NCBI GenBank assembly: GCA_905250025.1
Contig: CAJNOJ010000105.1
Coordinates: forward strand, 186,001 to 250,000
Length of the DNA stretch: 64,000 nucleotides
Direction of reading: 5' to 3'
Source: Adineta ricciae
Taxonomy: Eukaryota > Rotifera > Eurotatoria > Adinetida > Adinetidae
Under the pieces are notes generated by a model. It did not search any database. It saw only the letters and a list, made by a program, of their open reading frames with translations, and was not told where the DNA came from. The translations under genes and the position numbers were made by a program. Positions 9,781 through 20,363 of this stretch are shown here, in pieces; the stretch's first letter is position 1, and every line of letters begins with the position of its first letter.

Positions 9781-11316
9781 TCACATATACAATTGAGACA
9801 TAATACAATCGATATCTAATTTTTCCAGTAATTTTCGATTTTTTGGTAACTTGATTGCATCACAGAAATCTTCTCCATTGAAGTTTTTTCTTCGAAGATC
9901 CGATTTCATTTGAATTAATAATTCTACCAATTGATGTCGACAACCACGAACTTTCAAACAAATATGCAGTAATAGATGATTCCCATCCTCATCCAATTCA
10001 TCCATAAGAAACCGTGATACTCTCAATACTTTTTCCAATAATTTTCGTTCTTTCTTCTGTAATAATATAAATACGAGCTGCTTACTCGTCAACCATGTTT
10101 CCCCAGGTGTTTCATCAAGAAATCTCCGAAACATCAATCGTTCTTCCTGACTGCCTGTCATCATATTGACAATAGCTCGACAATATTTCGGCTGATTAAA
10201 GAAGTATCGTACATGTGGAATACGACGATATATATAAAGAATGACATCGTCACGTTCCTTTTTCATTAATTTTTTTAAAATCGATTGAAATCTATCATTC
10301 AAGTCGTCGGACCACGATGGTACTTGTGCTGAGATATATATATCAACGATAATTTTGAATATTTCCAGTTGGATTGTTTCAATCATTACTCCACGTCTAT
10401 TGACTAGTTCACGTGAAGGTATAAAATATAACATATCGAAAAGGTTTTCTTGAACGGATGCTGAAACACTGGAATGTATTCTTTCGTACTGTATCACAAA
10501 AAGAAGTAAATCCACTATTGCATGATAACAGTTCATATTAACAGGGAGAGCCAATTGATCATAGCAATAATATCGTGCTTGGAAAACAGACAAGATGAGA
10601 AAGAAAGAAATGCTACATAAACTGTAGATATAAAAATCCTCATTGGTTAAGAGCCGTGGATTGGAAATAATCAAGGCTTTAAACATTTGTATTTCTACGC
10701 TAAGCAAGTTTTTATTAGTAGAATTCGGATAACTAAGCTCCGAAAGTAATAATTGATTAATTGCCTTGCAGAAATTGAAATCACTCTGTGCAGAACCATC
10801 ACATTCAAGATATGCACCTCTTTCTAAAACTAACGATTCGATTCGTTTCATATCCATCAAATTGACAGGATAGTGTATCAAGTTGTGAAATATTTGTCGT
10901 AATTCATAACTATTCGTGATTTGCTCGTCATTAGGAATGGAATTTTGTATTGATTTGAATGTTGTTGTATAGAAATGAATGTCATCTTCACATCGTTTGT
11001 ATTGTTGTTCGACATGGAAGGAGATTAAGGATTGAAAGTATTCACGAAAGTCTGAATCATTGACGGGACTGTTTACTGCAGCGAACTGTTGAGAAATTCG
11101 GTTGAACGCTGTCGAATTGTAATAACTATTGAAGAATATATGATACGGATCGATGCATAAATAGTCGGTTAATAGATGTAAGCGTTTGTCGATTAGGATT
11201 TGGTTCAGTCGGTGATTCAAGCCAAGAAATGTGCGAAATATTGAGTGAACATCTCCAGAATATTGAAAAATGAGCATTAAAATTTCATCAGGTAATGTTT
11301 CAAAAGTCGATGACAT
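9781..11316 (-). CDS. F-box protein, bdelloid-type, 511 aa
   Basis: Single-exon frame of 511 residues. Residues about 5-50 form an F-box: ETLPDEILMLIFQYSGDVHS followed by a helix ending in NHRLNQILIDKRLHLL. F-box proteins recruit targets to SCF (Skp1-cullin) ubiquitin ligases. The remaining 450 residues are Leu-rich and helical with no repeat I can name; the last part (KVRGCRHQLVELLIQMKS, KNRKLLEKLDID) looks like weak helical repeats. The spacer to the convergent collar gene is 184 bp and has AATAAA for the plus strand. Rotifers carry many such F-box proteins; the substrate is unknown. Confidence 0.78.
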   Translation of the reverse strand: MSSTFETLPDEILMLIFQYSGDVHSIFRTFLGLNHRLNQILIDKRLHLLTDYLCIDPYHIFFNSYYNSTAFNRISQQFAAVNSPVNDSDFREYFQSLISFHVEQQYKRCEDDIHFYTTTFKSIQNSIPNDEQITNSYELRQIFHNLIHYPVNLMDMKRIESLVLERGAYLECDGSAQSDFNFCKAINQLLLSELSYPNSTNKNLLSVEIQMFKALIISNPRLLTNEDFYIYSLCSISFFLILSVFQARYYCYDQLALPVNMNCYHAIVDLLLFVIQYERIHSSVSASVQENLFDMLYFIPSRELVNRRGVMIETIQLEIFKIIVDIYISAQVPSWSDDLNDRFQSILKKLMKKERDDVILYIYRRIPHVRYFFNQPKYCRAIVNMMTGSQEERLMFRRFLDETPGETWLTSKQLVFILLQKKERKLLEKVLRVSRFLMDELDEDGNHLLLHICLKVRGCRHQLVELLIQMKSDLRRKNFNGEDFCDAIKLPKNRKLLEKLDIDCIMSQLYM

Positions 11317-12277
11317 TATGTTTTAGCACTGTCAACAAATTTGTTTTCTTTTATCCACGCACGTGTCGTTTCGTTGTTTCGGTAATTTCACAACATTTAT
11401 TATTAATTGAAATTTATGTTGATACTTGTCCCGTGTTACTAGACGCCTTCATGTTCTTTCTCTCTGTTGCGACACAGCTATTCAAATAGAAGAATGGCAT
11501 GCCTATGGTGTAATACCTAAAATGGGTATAAAATACCAGCATTTCGCATGTTTTTTTTTCACTGCATCTTCAAAAAAAGAAAACACGCTTTCGAGCGTTC
11601 ATTCTCTGGAGATTGCTTTTCGCTTACTTCGATTATGCATCACAGAGTACATAGCTTCTCGATAGCGGTGTCACCATACGACTCGATTGTCTTTTAAGAC
11701 GTATCTTGGATCGTTGGCTGGACACCGCATCTTTATATCATTTTTCTTTCTCTCTCTTTTCTCTTCCGGACTGACAGGCCCATTTCAGTTCCTTTCGAGT
11801 TTCCAAATATAGCGGCTACGCAATCGTCTCTCCCGGAGACGCTCAACACATTTCGATGTGTTGTTTGTGGTGGAAACGAGACTGCTGATATTGAAGTGGT
11901 AACCGGCCGGTCCACTGGGGTGATTTGTGCATGATCTGGTGATACATCATTAATTCAGACATGACACTCATTTCACTTCATTGGATCCGGTTCGGTATAA
12001 CGACGACTATTCCAATAGACTCAGTATAACAAAATAGCGCACGAAAAGAGGACTGACATGATGATAAAAATCACTTCGGGATTTTCTCCTCATCATGAGT
12101 AATAAATGTAAACATTTTGTTGTTTTTGTCATTCAAGCATAAAAAATCATTGAGGTATGTGCACTAATAGACTGAGCCTACGTCATTGTATTTACCTACA
12201 AATGATTCATATGAGGAACTGTATAGTTGGAAACTTATATGATGCAAGAGAAAAAAATGATTATTTCTTTTCACGAA
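11317..12277. other. Intergenic region between divergent F-box and PARP genes
   Basis: About 960 bp shared as upstream sequence by the divergent F-box (-) and PARP (+) genes. Pyrimidine tracts (for example 11733-11770) and short unsupported frames only. No repeat or RNA gene recognised. Confidence 0.45.
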
Positions 12278-14368
12278 ATGACACTTGAAATTTGCCCTGC
12301 ACATGAACTAATATTTCAAGGTAAAAGATATACGCGCGTCTATATTTAAATAATCTTCTTTAATAAAGGACCTTTCAATATTAATTCGTCAGTAACATTA
12401 AATCTAGCAAACCGTGGTGATGCTTATCTGGCTTTTCAGTTCAAGACCAACGCATCTCCTAATTTGAGATCAACAGTCAAAAGAGGATTTCTAGAGCCTT
12501 ATGCCGAAGAAAACGTCCAAAGTACACTCATTGATGCAATAACTATTGTCAACAATCGGATTCCTTTCTTTCACTAGTCATTCTCTTACCCGAACAAGCT
12601 GATCATCCATACAATGAAAGTTCACAATATCGAATGACTGTTCATTGGACGGTTATATCCGACATATCCATGAATGACATCGATAATTTTGTAAGGTCGC
12701 CTTTTCTTATGACGCAAAATATGGCAATACGTTTTTCGTAGTGGAAAAGTAATGCGTCCAACAATCAAGATATACACCATATACATTTGAAATGTGTTTT
12801 GACAAACGAAAATTCAGCAGACGTATGTACGTCTATGTCTATGAGAATACAATTCAGTGCATTCTATATAGAGTTTTGCACCCGGAAACAATACAAAACA
12901 AATTTCTCAAGCAACACAGACGTCACCGATGATTCCTAAACGTTCCGCAAGACTTTTTTCCGGGTGGACACATAGTTTCACACACATTCGTCCTCATCGT
13001 TCTCAAAGATTAACCAGCGCTGAAAGCCCGACTTCAATTGAATCGCCATCATTACAAGTAAGAATTCGAACAGCACTCTCGGTTCTACGCGTAAATATGC
13101 GGTAATTTCAGAAGAAAAGCCGCTTCCTCTCACGATTCAAAAAGACAAAACCTCTATCAATCACAATTGGCCACGGAACCATAAGTGTTGAGCAAGGCGA
13201 TATAACCAAACAAAAGGTATATCACATCAATAACTTTTATGAACAACGTCGAAAACTTTCTCCTTCTTTCTTGTCAGATTGATGTGATCATTGGAACTTT
13301 GATAGGTAATACCATAGATCGAAAAATCCTAAAAGAGGCTGGCAGCGAAGCGAACGATACTTTTGCCAGTGAATACGAACGTAATCCGCATTCGCTGATT
13401 ATTCCAACTCCTCCAGGTCACTTGAACTGCCATCGTATATTCTTCATCAAATGGGATCCTTATGCCAATGGAATACGACTTTATCAAGCTGTCGCTGATT
13501 TTGTATGGAATATTGTTCAAAATGTCATCGCACACGATTTCCAATCTGTTGCAATCCCAATCGGCGGAGAACAAGAATCGACTGATACGCTGAAAATTAT
13601 CATCGAAGCGATGATCAAATCTATTCAGAAACAAATCATCATAAGGAAACTATCAATATTCGTTAAAATTGTTGTAGAATCTGATGAACAATTTATCTAC
13701 AGCTCACTTTGCGAAAAGATTTTGATGTTGTCCAACAGTAATAACGACCAACTTTATTCTGAAAGATTTTATTTTCTCTACTTGTTTTAGATGACTTATC
13801 AGAAACAGCTTTACAGTCAGTTGCAACATCGGAGCTAATAGAAAATGATCAACTAGCCTATGTAATTTCTGAACATACCGATGAATATCAAGCAGTTCTG
13901 ACTCAATTCGATGAGCAAATGAGATACTTTTATACTCAGATCATTCAGATTGAACGTATTGAAAACAAACGTTGGTACTTGCAATATTTAGCACATAAAG
14001 ACGAATTCAAAAGGCGCTTGGGCAAAGATACCGAACGGATTCTCTATCATGGATGCGACGAACAAGCTGCTAATAACATCGTAGCAAAAGGCTTCAGTCG
14101 AAATTTTGCTGGTCAGCATGGTGCGAGATGGGGGTACGGTGTTTATTTCTCATCGAGAGCAGGTTATAGTGACGCCTTTGCGCTTCCGAATAAACATGGA
14201 GAAAAGCGAATGTTTCTAGCAAATATTTTGATTGGAGAAAGTGCGCTTGGCAACCCATCTATGAGGGTACCACCTGTCGGTTTTGATTCAACTACAGATG
14301 GAAGTCACATATTTGTTATCTATCATGATGCACAAGCCTATGCTACTTATCTGATTGTATATAAATAA
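12278..14368 (+). CDS. MSP/VAP-macro-PARP protein (PARP14-like mono-ADP-ribosyltransferase), 8 exons
   Basis: Exons 12278-12320, 12369-12521, 12578-12690, 12742-12822, 12872-13057, 13112-13216, 13278-13737, 13791-14368; all junctions GT...AG and total 1719 nt, giving 572 residues in one frame. Residues about 1-130 are an MSP/VAP domain: LEICPAHELIFQGPFN, VTLNLANRGDAYLAFQFKT, RGFLEPYAEENV, and a late FWKSN...LKCVL strand pair. About 200-375 is a macro domain: ISVEQGDITKQKIDVIIGTL, then CHRIFFIKW. About 440-572 is a PARP catalytic domain with His467 (YHGC), Tyr499 (WGYGVYFSS) and an end TYLIVYK that aligns with the YLI end of PARP14, putting Leu568 where poly-ADP-ribosylating enzymes have Glu. 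I therefore predict mono-ADP-ribosyl transfer. MSP domains bind FFAT motifs at ER contacts, so membrane recruitment is possible but unproven. Confidence 0.85.
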
Positions 14369-14473
14369 CGCTTTTCATTAAATCACGATTAGTAACTCGA
14401 AAAAATCTTTAAAAAGTTAGGAAAACAATTTTGATCAGTCTATTTATAATCAGATCTTCTTTTTGGAAACAAT

Positions 14474-15188
14474 CTAACTGAAAAGAATTGTAGGGTTGTA
14501 GCCAGTAATATGCGGGTTCGTCTCTGACGGATTTGGTTGTGTAGTACTTTGCTGCTCGACGAGTGCGATGTCATTTGAAGCGCATGAGTTTTTGCCAAAT
14601 GGGAGACCTATTGCGATGTATGTTACATTGAGAATCATCATTGCGAAAAGGAAACCAAAGATTCCAAAGAAGATGCATAGACGTATCAACGGTGTTTTCC
14701 AGTCAGGACGATCCCACTTAACAGTTGCTACATCTCCTTGTTGATAAAAACACGGATAGTGACTACCAATCTGGAAAATCAAGTAGTTGTAAAAGTCAAA
14801 TATGACATTCAGGACATCTTACGGAAACTTGTGAATGCTGTTGTGAATTGTCATTTGAAGAGAACGTGCTATTCAAGATAGTTCCATTGAAAATTGTATA
14901 AGACACAAGAAATTGTTCATTGAAACATGTATATTCTGAAGGATTCTCCGCATCGGTTTGACACGTGTGAGTATAAAAAGAATAACTTAATAAATGACAG
15001 CTAGTATTCGTATACGTCGGACGATTTCTCACATAGTCAGCAGCCGATATGGATCCCACTATAATACCAGGTACGAAATACATGAAGCAGATTATTCCTG
15101 TGCTACAGCACACACAAGTGCCTATTGCTCGACATGTCTTAGAAAATAATTTCCTGTTCATCTGTATGCTTTGGTGTGCATCAATCAT
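14474..15188 (-). CDS. Two-transmembrane protein with Cys-rich extracellular loop, 220 aa
   Basis: Exon 1 is 15188-14823 and exon 2 is 14770-14474, joined in phase 0 across a 50-bp intron (GTAAGA ... TTTCCAG). Residues about 22-50 form TM1 (CCSTGIICFMYFVPGIIVGS). A loop of about 85 residues follows with CHLL, YTHTC, YTCF, RCPEC and N-glycosylation sequons (NTS, NGT, NST). A second TM lies at about 148-180 (LIRLCIFFGIFGFLFAMM), then a short polar tail. Such hairpin membrane proteins with a disulfide-rich loop include channel accessory subunits, but I see no diagnostic motif and do not assign a family. Confidence 0.65.
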
Positions 15189-15349
15189 TTGGTATATAAA
15201 TATGATACTTCCTATCGATCACCTCCGATAATTTTGTCGAAATCGACAAGTCACATCTCATTACCCAAGCGTATCAATGACACATAAAAGGAAGAAACAC
15301 AACTGATTCATGTATTTATTTCCAACCGACATAATAAAGAAAAATAACT

Positions 15350-15835
15350 TCATACACAGAATAAACGATAAGTGATCAGTAAGATTAGAAGAATAATACT
15401 TGAGATGTTCATCGTTATTCCAAATGATCAGTAATCTGGATATCCAAGAGCGAATGCGAGTCGACCAACAATGAACAAAATTGTGTAGACAGTTAAAATA
15501 TTCAATTTATTCGATTCAAGTATCGCACATAGAGCAAATGAAAAAATCCGTTTAATAACTGACTGTTCAAGTGTATTTTGTAAAATACGATGTCATTGTT
15601 CGCCTAGAATCTGCTCTATTGGATCCAGTAAATTGATCGCAATTCTTGAAACGTGTCGGTTGATTATTACTGTGAGAATGACGATAAGCAATGGAAGTAC
15701 GTTGTTGAATAAGACTCAAACAATCACATCAAAACGAGTTTCTACTGACACATTGCCTGAACTACTCTTGATTCTTATTTTCTATGGTAATCAACCGAAA
15801 AAAGCGAATGTTAATATAAGAATTGTCACAATCAT
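15350..15835 (-). pseudogene. Decayed MAPEG-family gene
   Basis: Reading the minus strand from 15835: MIVTILILTFAFFG, then stops, then a frame with VLFNNVLPLLIVILTVIINR, and after a frame change NTLEQSVIKRIFSFALCA followed by ILFIVGRLAFALGYPDY and a stop. NTLEQ followed by a helix, and GRxxFAxGY, are hallmarks of the MAPEG superfamily (microsomal glutathione S-transferase and related membrane enzymes). At least three in-frame stops and a frameshift rule out a full product. Both orientation and order of motifs match the family, which makes chance unlikely. Single copy in this window; the X version would lie left of the window. Confidence 0.65.
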
Positions 15836-16315
15836 CGAAATGATTCGTCATGAGCCATATTTTATCAGTAGATGCGAAGTTCTTCTTTTACGTTAGTATC
15901 ATAGTTTCGTGTGTCATTGCTGCTGGAAGAATATACAACGTAAAAATAATTCAGATTTTGTGTTTATATACATCTTTGATCGAGCTAAGCACACACGAGA
16001 ACGCTGCAAGTCGATAATGACGCATTGTGTGAAAAGGTCAATGGAAGATTAAAATATCGTCCTATGTTGCTTGTTGAGAAACTTTCGATTCGTTTTTCTC
16101 ATACGCAATGTAAATAATCCCATTGGCAGTGATATCCAGCAATGGTTGCTTGTCTATTCTTTGGTTATGTAACTTGATTTTGGATAGATTACAAGTTTCG
16201 ATTTACATTTTCGAATTTTCATATTTCAGATCTGATTGAAAATGAGTTGTACCGTCTTGATTTAGCGAAATTCTCTTTAACTTCCGTTTAAATCGTCATT
16301 TTCGTCGTTATCACA
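15836..16315. other. Intergenic region before the decayed flavoprotein gene
   Basis: About 480 bp, AT-rich, no supported feature. Only the Y block contains it; the X copy of the next gene starts at the left window edge. Confidence 0.4.
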
Positions 16316-17395
16316 ATGAGCAACCTTCCAGATAAGACACGTTCGATTCTAACGCGTTCATCTTCTATGGCTTCAAAACACATATTGAAAAGTCGCAGTG
16401 CTCTGATCGTCGGTGATAGTGTTGCCGAATCTGTACAAGTAAGGGACGGTTACAAACTGCTTTTGGTACTGATACCTTTGGTGGAGAAGGTTATGTGTCT
16501 AACACTGAAATTCTTCGTGGTGAATTAATGAAGTTGCTGTACGAATACACTCTTAAAGACGTTGAGTACATCTTTGGTGACTATTCTTTGCCAATCAATG
16601 ACCAATGCAATCAAGTTCAGGTGACACTTACCAGTAGTAATAATCATGAGTTTGACTTAATGATCGGTACCGAAGATTTTCGATAACCAATCACCGATTA
16701 GCTATTTAAATCTGTACGTTGCATACTTTACTATTCCTGGTCGTTAATCAGATAATAATTGGTCATATTGGTACAATCCACCCAGAGGACGAACAATAAC
16801 ACCTGGTCCTGATAATCAACGCACAATGCATGCAACATTGCCAATTCGTACTTCAGAACATGACTATGAAAATCTCGGTGTCGATCAGCAAAAGGAACTG
16901 TTAAATCAGGCATTCGCAGACGCACGTTTCGAAGCACCGCGACTATTACAGGATCTAATGGATAAAAATGAATACTATTTTGGAGCTATCGAACAAGTTA
17001 AGATGCGTGGTTGGTCGCAAGGACAAGCTGCTGTAGTAGGTGATGCAGGTTATTGTTTTACTCTTGTCACCGGTATCGGGACGATTATAGCTCTTGTTGG
17101 TTCTTATATTTTGACTGGTGAAATCGGACGATGTCAGGATTATTTAGAAGCATCTAAACGATATGAAATGTTGATGCGTCCAATCGTTACTAAAGCTCAG
17201 CAAATATTATCAATAGATTTACGTATTGCTGGACCAGATATAATTGTTGCTATCACTCTCAGAAACGTTATATTGGATTTAGTGATCAAACTTGTCGTTA
17301 CTCGATCAGTCAGCAAACTCTTGGAACGAAAAGCTGCCGCCGATACAACGATCCTACCAGGTTACGATTTTTTATTGTCTCAAAAAGATCAGTGA
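16316..17395 (+). pseudogene. Decayed FAD-dependent monooxygenase, Y copy
   Basis: More complete than the X copy. Frame 16316-16528 has MASKHILKSRSALIVGDSVAES, where the GxGxxG-type site is damaged (GDSVAES versus SASVAGP in X). Frame 16495-16686 has the YIFGDYSLPIND segment. The frame entering at about 16770 reads DNQRTMHATLPIRTSEHDYE and continues open to 17395: FADARFEAPRLLQDLMDKN, MRGWSQGQAAVVGDAGYC, TGIGTIIALVGSYILTGE, then a divergent C terminus ending QKDQ. VVGDAGYC is the second FAD-contact motif of the family. The N-terminal half needs frame changes, so the gene is broken here too. The long open 3' half suggests recent loss. Confidence 0.82.
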
Positions 17396-17553
17396 ACTTT
17401 TTTGTGGCTCTCATTGTTGGTAATTTTACCATGATATACTAGTTATTTATATTTACACACGCTCGACATGAAAGTAAAATTCTGTTTGAATTAATCTACA
17501 AAGAGTCAGATATATTAAGAGGTTTAGGATAGGCGTTAAAAGAATACATGAAA

Positions 17554-18066
17554 TCATTTCTCAGTTACATCAACTGGTGGCGGTGCTTGTAAAGGTTTAA
17601 TAAGAATATGAGCCAATAATCCGAATGGAATACCCATTAATGCTCCTTTCGCAGCTGAAAATGGACTCATTTTTGTTGGTAAGCCAATTATAAGGCCAGC
17701 TAATCCACCAACCATAGAAGTCGAGAATGTGAATTTATCGACTCGGTTTTGGTTTTGAGAATGACGAAGACGATAGGCTCGATCCCATATTTTATATTCA
17801 TTGTATTGTTCTTTACTTAATTTTACATGCATCAAGCCAACACTCAATGCCACGCCGACTGCGGCACCATAGATTGACGCTGTTCCAGCACGACTAAGAA
17901 CTGATCCAAGTGAAGGATTCTTTCTTGATTTATATAATTGATATGGCAGTGCCGTCAAAAATGTTGCTGTCGATCCTAACTGAATACCCTTATAAATACA
18001 ATGCAAGGTTAATTCGCGTAATGAATGTGGAATTAATGCTCGTTGTTCATCATCTAAGTCGGTCAT
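17554..18066 (-). CDS. Small glycine-rich membrane protein, Y copy
   Basis: 170 residues, 163 identical to the X copy at 1182-1694. The changes (for example Phe/Leu and Pro/Ser near residue 53, Ala/Val in the MHAK motif, Asp/Glu near the end) are conservative and outside the charged loop WDRAYRLRHSQ. Same four short membrane segments. Family unknown. Confidence 0.75.
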   Translation of the reverse strand: MTDLDDEQRALIPHSLRELTLHCIYKGIQLGSTATFLTALPYQLYKSRKNPSLGSVLSRAGTASIYGAAVGVALSVGLMHVKLSKEQYNEYKIWDRAYRLRHSQNQNRVDKFTFSTSMVGGLAGLIIGLPTKMSPFSAAKGALMGIPFGLLAHILIKPLQAPPPVDVTEK

Positions 18067-18214
18067 TTTTTTATTTTACAAAATAAAAAACACAATGAAA
18101 AAAGAACTTGCACCAGCAATGTAACCTAACGCGTTAGTGAGAGAACGAATCATATAGTTGTCAATATAACCATATAAACATAGTGTGACATCTATTTGGA
18201 AAAAGTTATACAAG

Positions 18215-18565
18215 CTATGTTGTCACTACAATTTTGTCGCCGATTGATATTTTTCGACGTGCGTTTGGTTCAACAACGATGCAGCCTTTTGACGCTGAAT
18301 AATCGTTCTTTTTGTTATCTCCGTGGATCAAAAAATCGGATCTACCATACATAATATTCGATGGAGATGGTGTTAATACTAACGTCATAGGACCCTTCGA
18401 GGTCGTGGAATCTGTTACTGTATACTCACCTTTGGGAATAGGACCAACACATCTCACTGATTCTTTATTGGGATTGTTCAATCCTTCGCCATTTCCAGAA
18501 TATCCGGAGTAGGACGTTCCATCTGACGTGACAAATTTTCCTGTGGATTGATAGTAGGTAGCCAT
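18215..18565 (-). CDS. Tlde1-like L,D-transpeptidase-fold protein, Y copy
   Basis: 116 residues, 109 identical to the X copy at 1857-2207. His81 (IHGD) and Cys95 (SKGCI) and the GYSG...NNP, VGPIPKGEYTV and YGRSDF blocks are all kept. Three of the seven changes replace an acidic residue (D26G, D33N, D101N). Keeping the catalytic pair in both versions, while the flavoprotein gene 0.8 kb away is broken in both, argues that this gene is still used. No intron or signal peptide. Confidence 0.88.
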   Translation of the reverse strand: MATYYQSTGKFVTSDGTSYSGYSGNGEGLNNPNKESVRCVGPIPKGEYTVTDSTTSKGPMTLVLTPSPSNIMYGRSDFLIHGDNKKNDYSASKGCIVVEPNARRKISIGDKIVVTT

Positions 18566-19365
18566 TGTGTCGTGAAAAGCTAAACAGAAAAAAAATTGTT
18601 CTTTATGGAATAACTGTTCTGCGTTAAAAGGAAAAAGCCGTCGCTCTTAAGTGGTTTTTTCCTTCTGAAGTAATTCTTTCGATAATACAAAGAACATAGG
18701 TGAAATCTCATTTAAGACAGACAAACAACTCATTTCAGTGTGAAAAAAGTGAGTTATAAAAAGAACATTCTATTAAGGAATTGATGTGTTTTTATCAAAG
18801 TACAATATTTACATTCGCCACGTGAGAGAATAAAAATACGTGCATATGGTGATATTTCAGACAGGTATATAAATGCGTGTACAGGTTATCATAGGCTTTA
18901 AACATCGATAGAGTAGAACTGATCGCCGTCTATCACACCCTATTGTTTTGGCCACATGCTTTATAATGCCGAAAGGAATGAAAGCAGATTTATGAAGAAC
19001 TTTAATTTCGACAGGTTTTGTCAATGAATACAAATCTAGCAAGTTATTTGAAGTATTCTTCTTTATGCTTCGGAATCAATTCTACATTATGCACTCTGCA
19101 ATAAAAATATAATTATATTAAATCTGTTCCAAACAAGAAAATGTTTTTGACATTATTCTGACAGTACTGTGATTCTTTCTACTGCATCGATTTCATGTAA
19201 GTGACGAGCAGGATCATAGGAACTATAACTGAAAAGGATTGAAGACAAATTACACTCTAGATACCTATAAATACAACTGTAAAATTGAACCACGAACCTT
19301 TTCGTTCTTCTGATCAGTCTTTATTGATGAACACAAACAACAAGTAACACTTGTTAAAGTAGTAA
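18566..19365. other. Intergenic region, Y copy
   Basis: Counterpart of 2208-3007, same length within a few bases, with scattered substitutions. Nothing coding seen. Confidence 0.5.
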
Positions 19366-20363
19366 TTACATCCGTGCCGTATTATTTTGGATTGCAGTTG
19401 AGCGAGTAAGAGGAAGAATAAGTGGATGTATGCGAATCGGTTGCATTCTTTGGAAAACTATTCTTTTTAAATGAGGTGTTAACAGAAGTATTGATACATT
19501 CAATTGAACGAGAGATATGACACTTGTAAGCCAATTGATGCGAAAGAAAAGTGGCTCTTGTTGACCTGTAATATACTTTATTAATAAAAGAATAGTTGCA
19601 GGCATTCCGGCAAAGATTACGAGACCAGCTGTTAAAATAATCCGTTGTATGACGACGATGTCTCGTTGTTGTTGCCTTCGCATCGCTATTGATTGCAGAT
19701 TGCTTGATTCTCTCCGCACATATGTTGTAATACGAAGATAAATTATGGCTAATAATGAAGCAGCTATCCCGTACATAACGAGAAAAGCCAATAGTACACT
19801 TCGCAGACGATCGAGTGACATGTAACAATAAGATTCTTCAGGAAGGTAAACAACATCACGCCAGATAAGCATGGGGCTTAGAAGAGATCCGATGACTAGT
19901 AGTTCAAGAAATGGTAAAATGGTATAGAAAAAACATGAATGAAGCCATCGATGTGGGAAACGAAAAATACGGCACAAACGAAAAAAAGCCTAGAAAAATC
20001 GGTGAAAAAACAATCAAATTTTCAATTTTTCATCATTACTTGATTGACAAAACTCCAGAATATTAAGCCCACTGAGATGCACGAGAAATACGCGACAAAG
20101 ATACAGAATGGTGACGCGAAATTTTTGCCATAAAAATCACCCAAATAGGTTTGAATAGAAAATGAAAGCAGTATAATTGTATAAATCATTAGACACAAGT
20201 AAATTTCAATGGTAAGTAGAGTTGTTATTTTATGTTCTTTTTTTAAACGACGACCGCACCAATGCCGAACAAGACATGGAAGAATGATAAGAGACATTAA
20301 ACAGGACAAAGAACCTATACCAATAGTACATAGATTCAATACTATTCCGATCGACAATGACAT
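19366..20363 (-). CDS. Rhodopsin-like 7TM receptor, Y copy, two exons
   Basis: Exon 1 is 20363-20040 and exon 2 is 19989-19366, with a 50-bp intron; exon lengths (324 and 624 nt) equal those of the X copy. Seven hydrophobic segments, the Cys-containing loop and the long basic third intracellular loop with MRRQQQRDIVVIQR are retained. Differences from X are spread over the protein and include loop and tail positions (PEESYCYM, IQNNTARM). Intact in both versions. Confidence 0.8.

Noticed and set aside
19382..19828. Minus-strand frame of 148 residues, Ser/Asn/Thr-rich
   Set aside because: Alternate-frame shadow of GPCR exon 2, which has the membrane segments.
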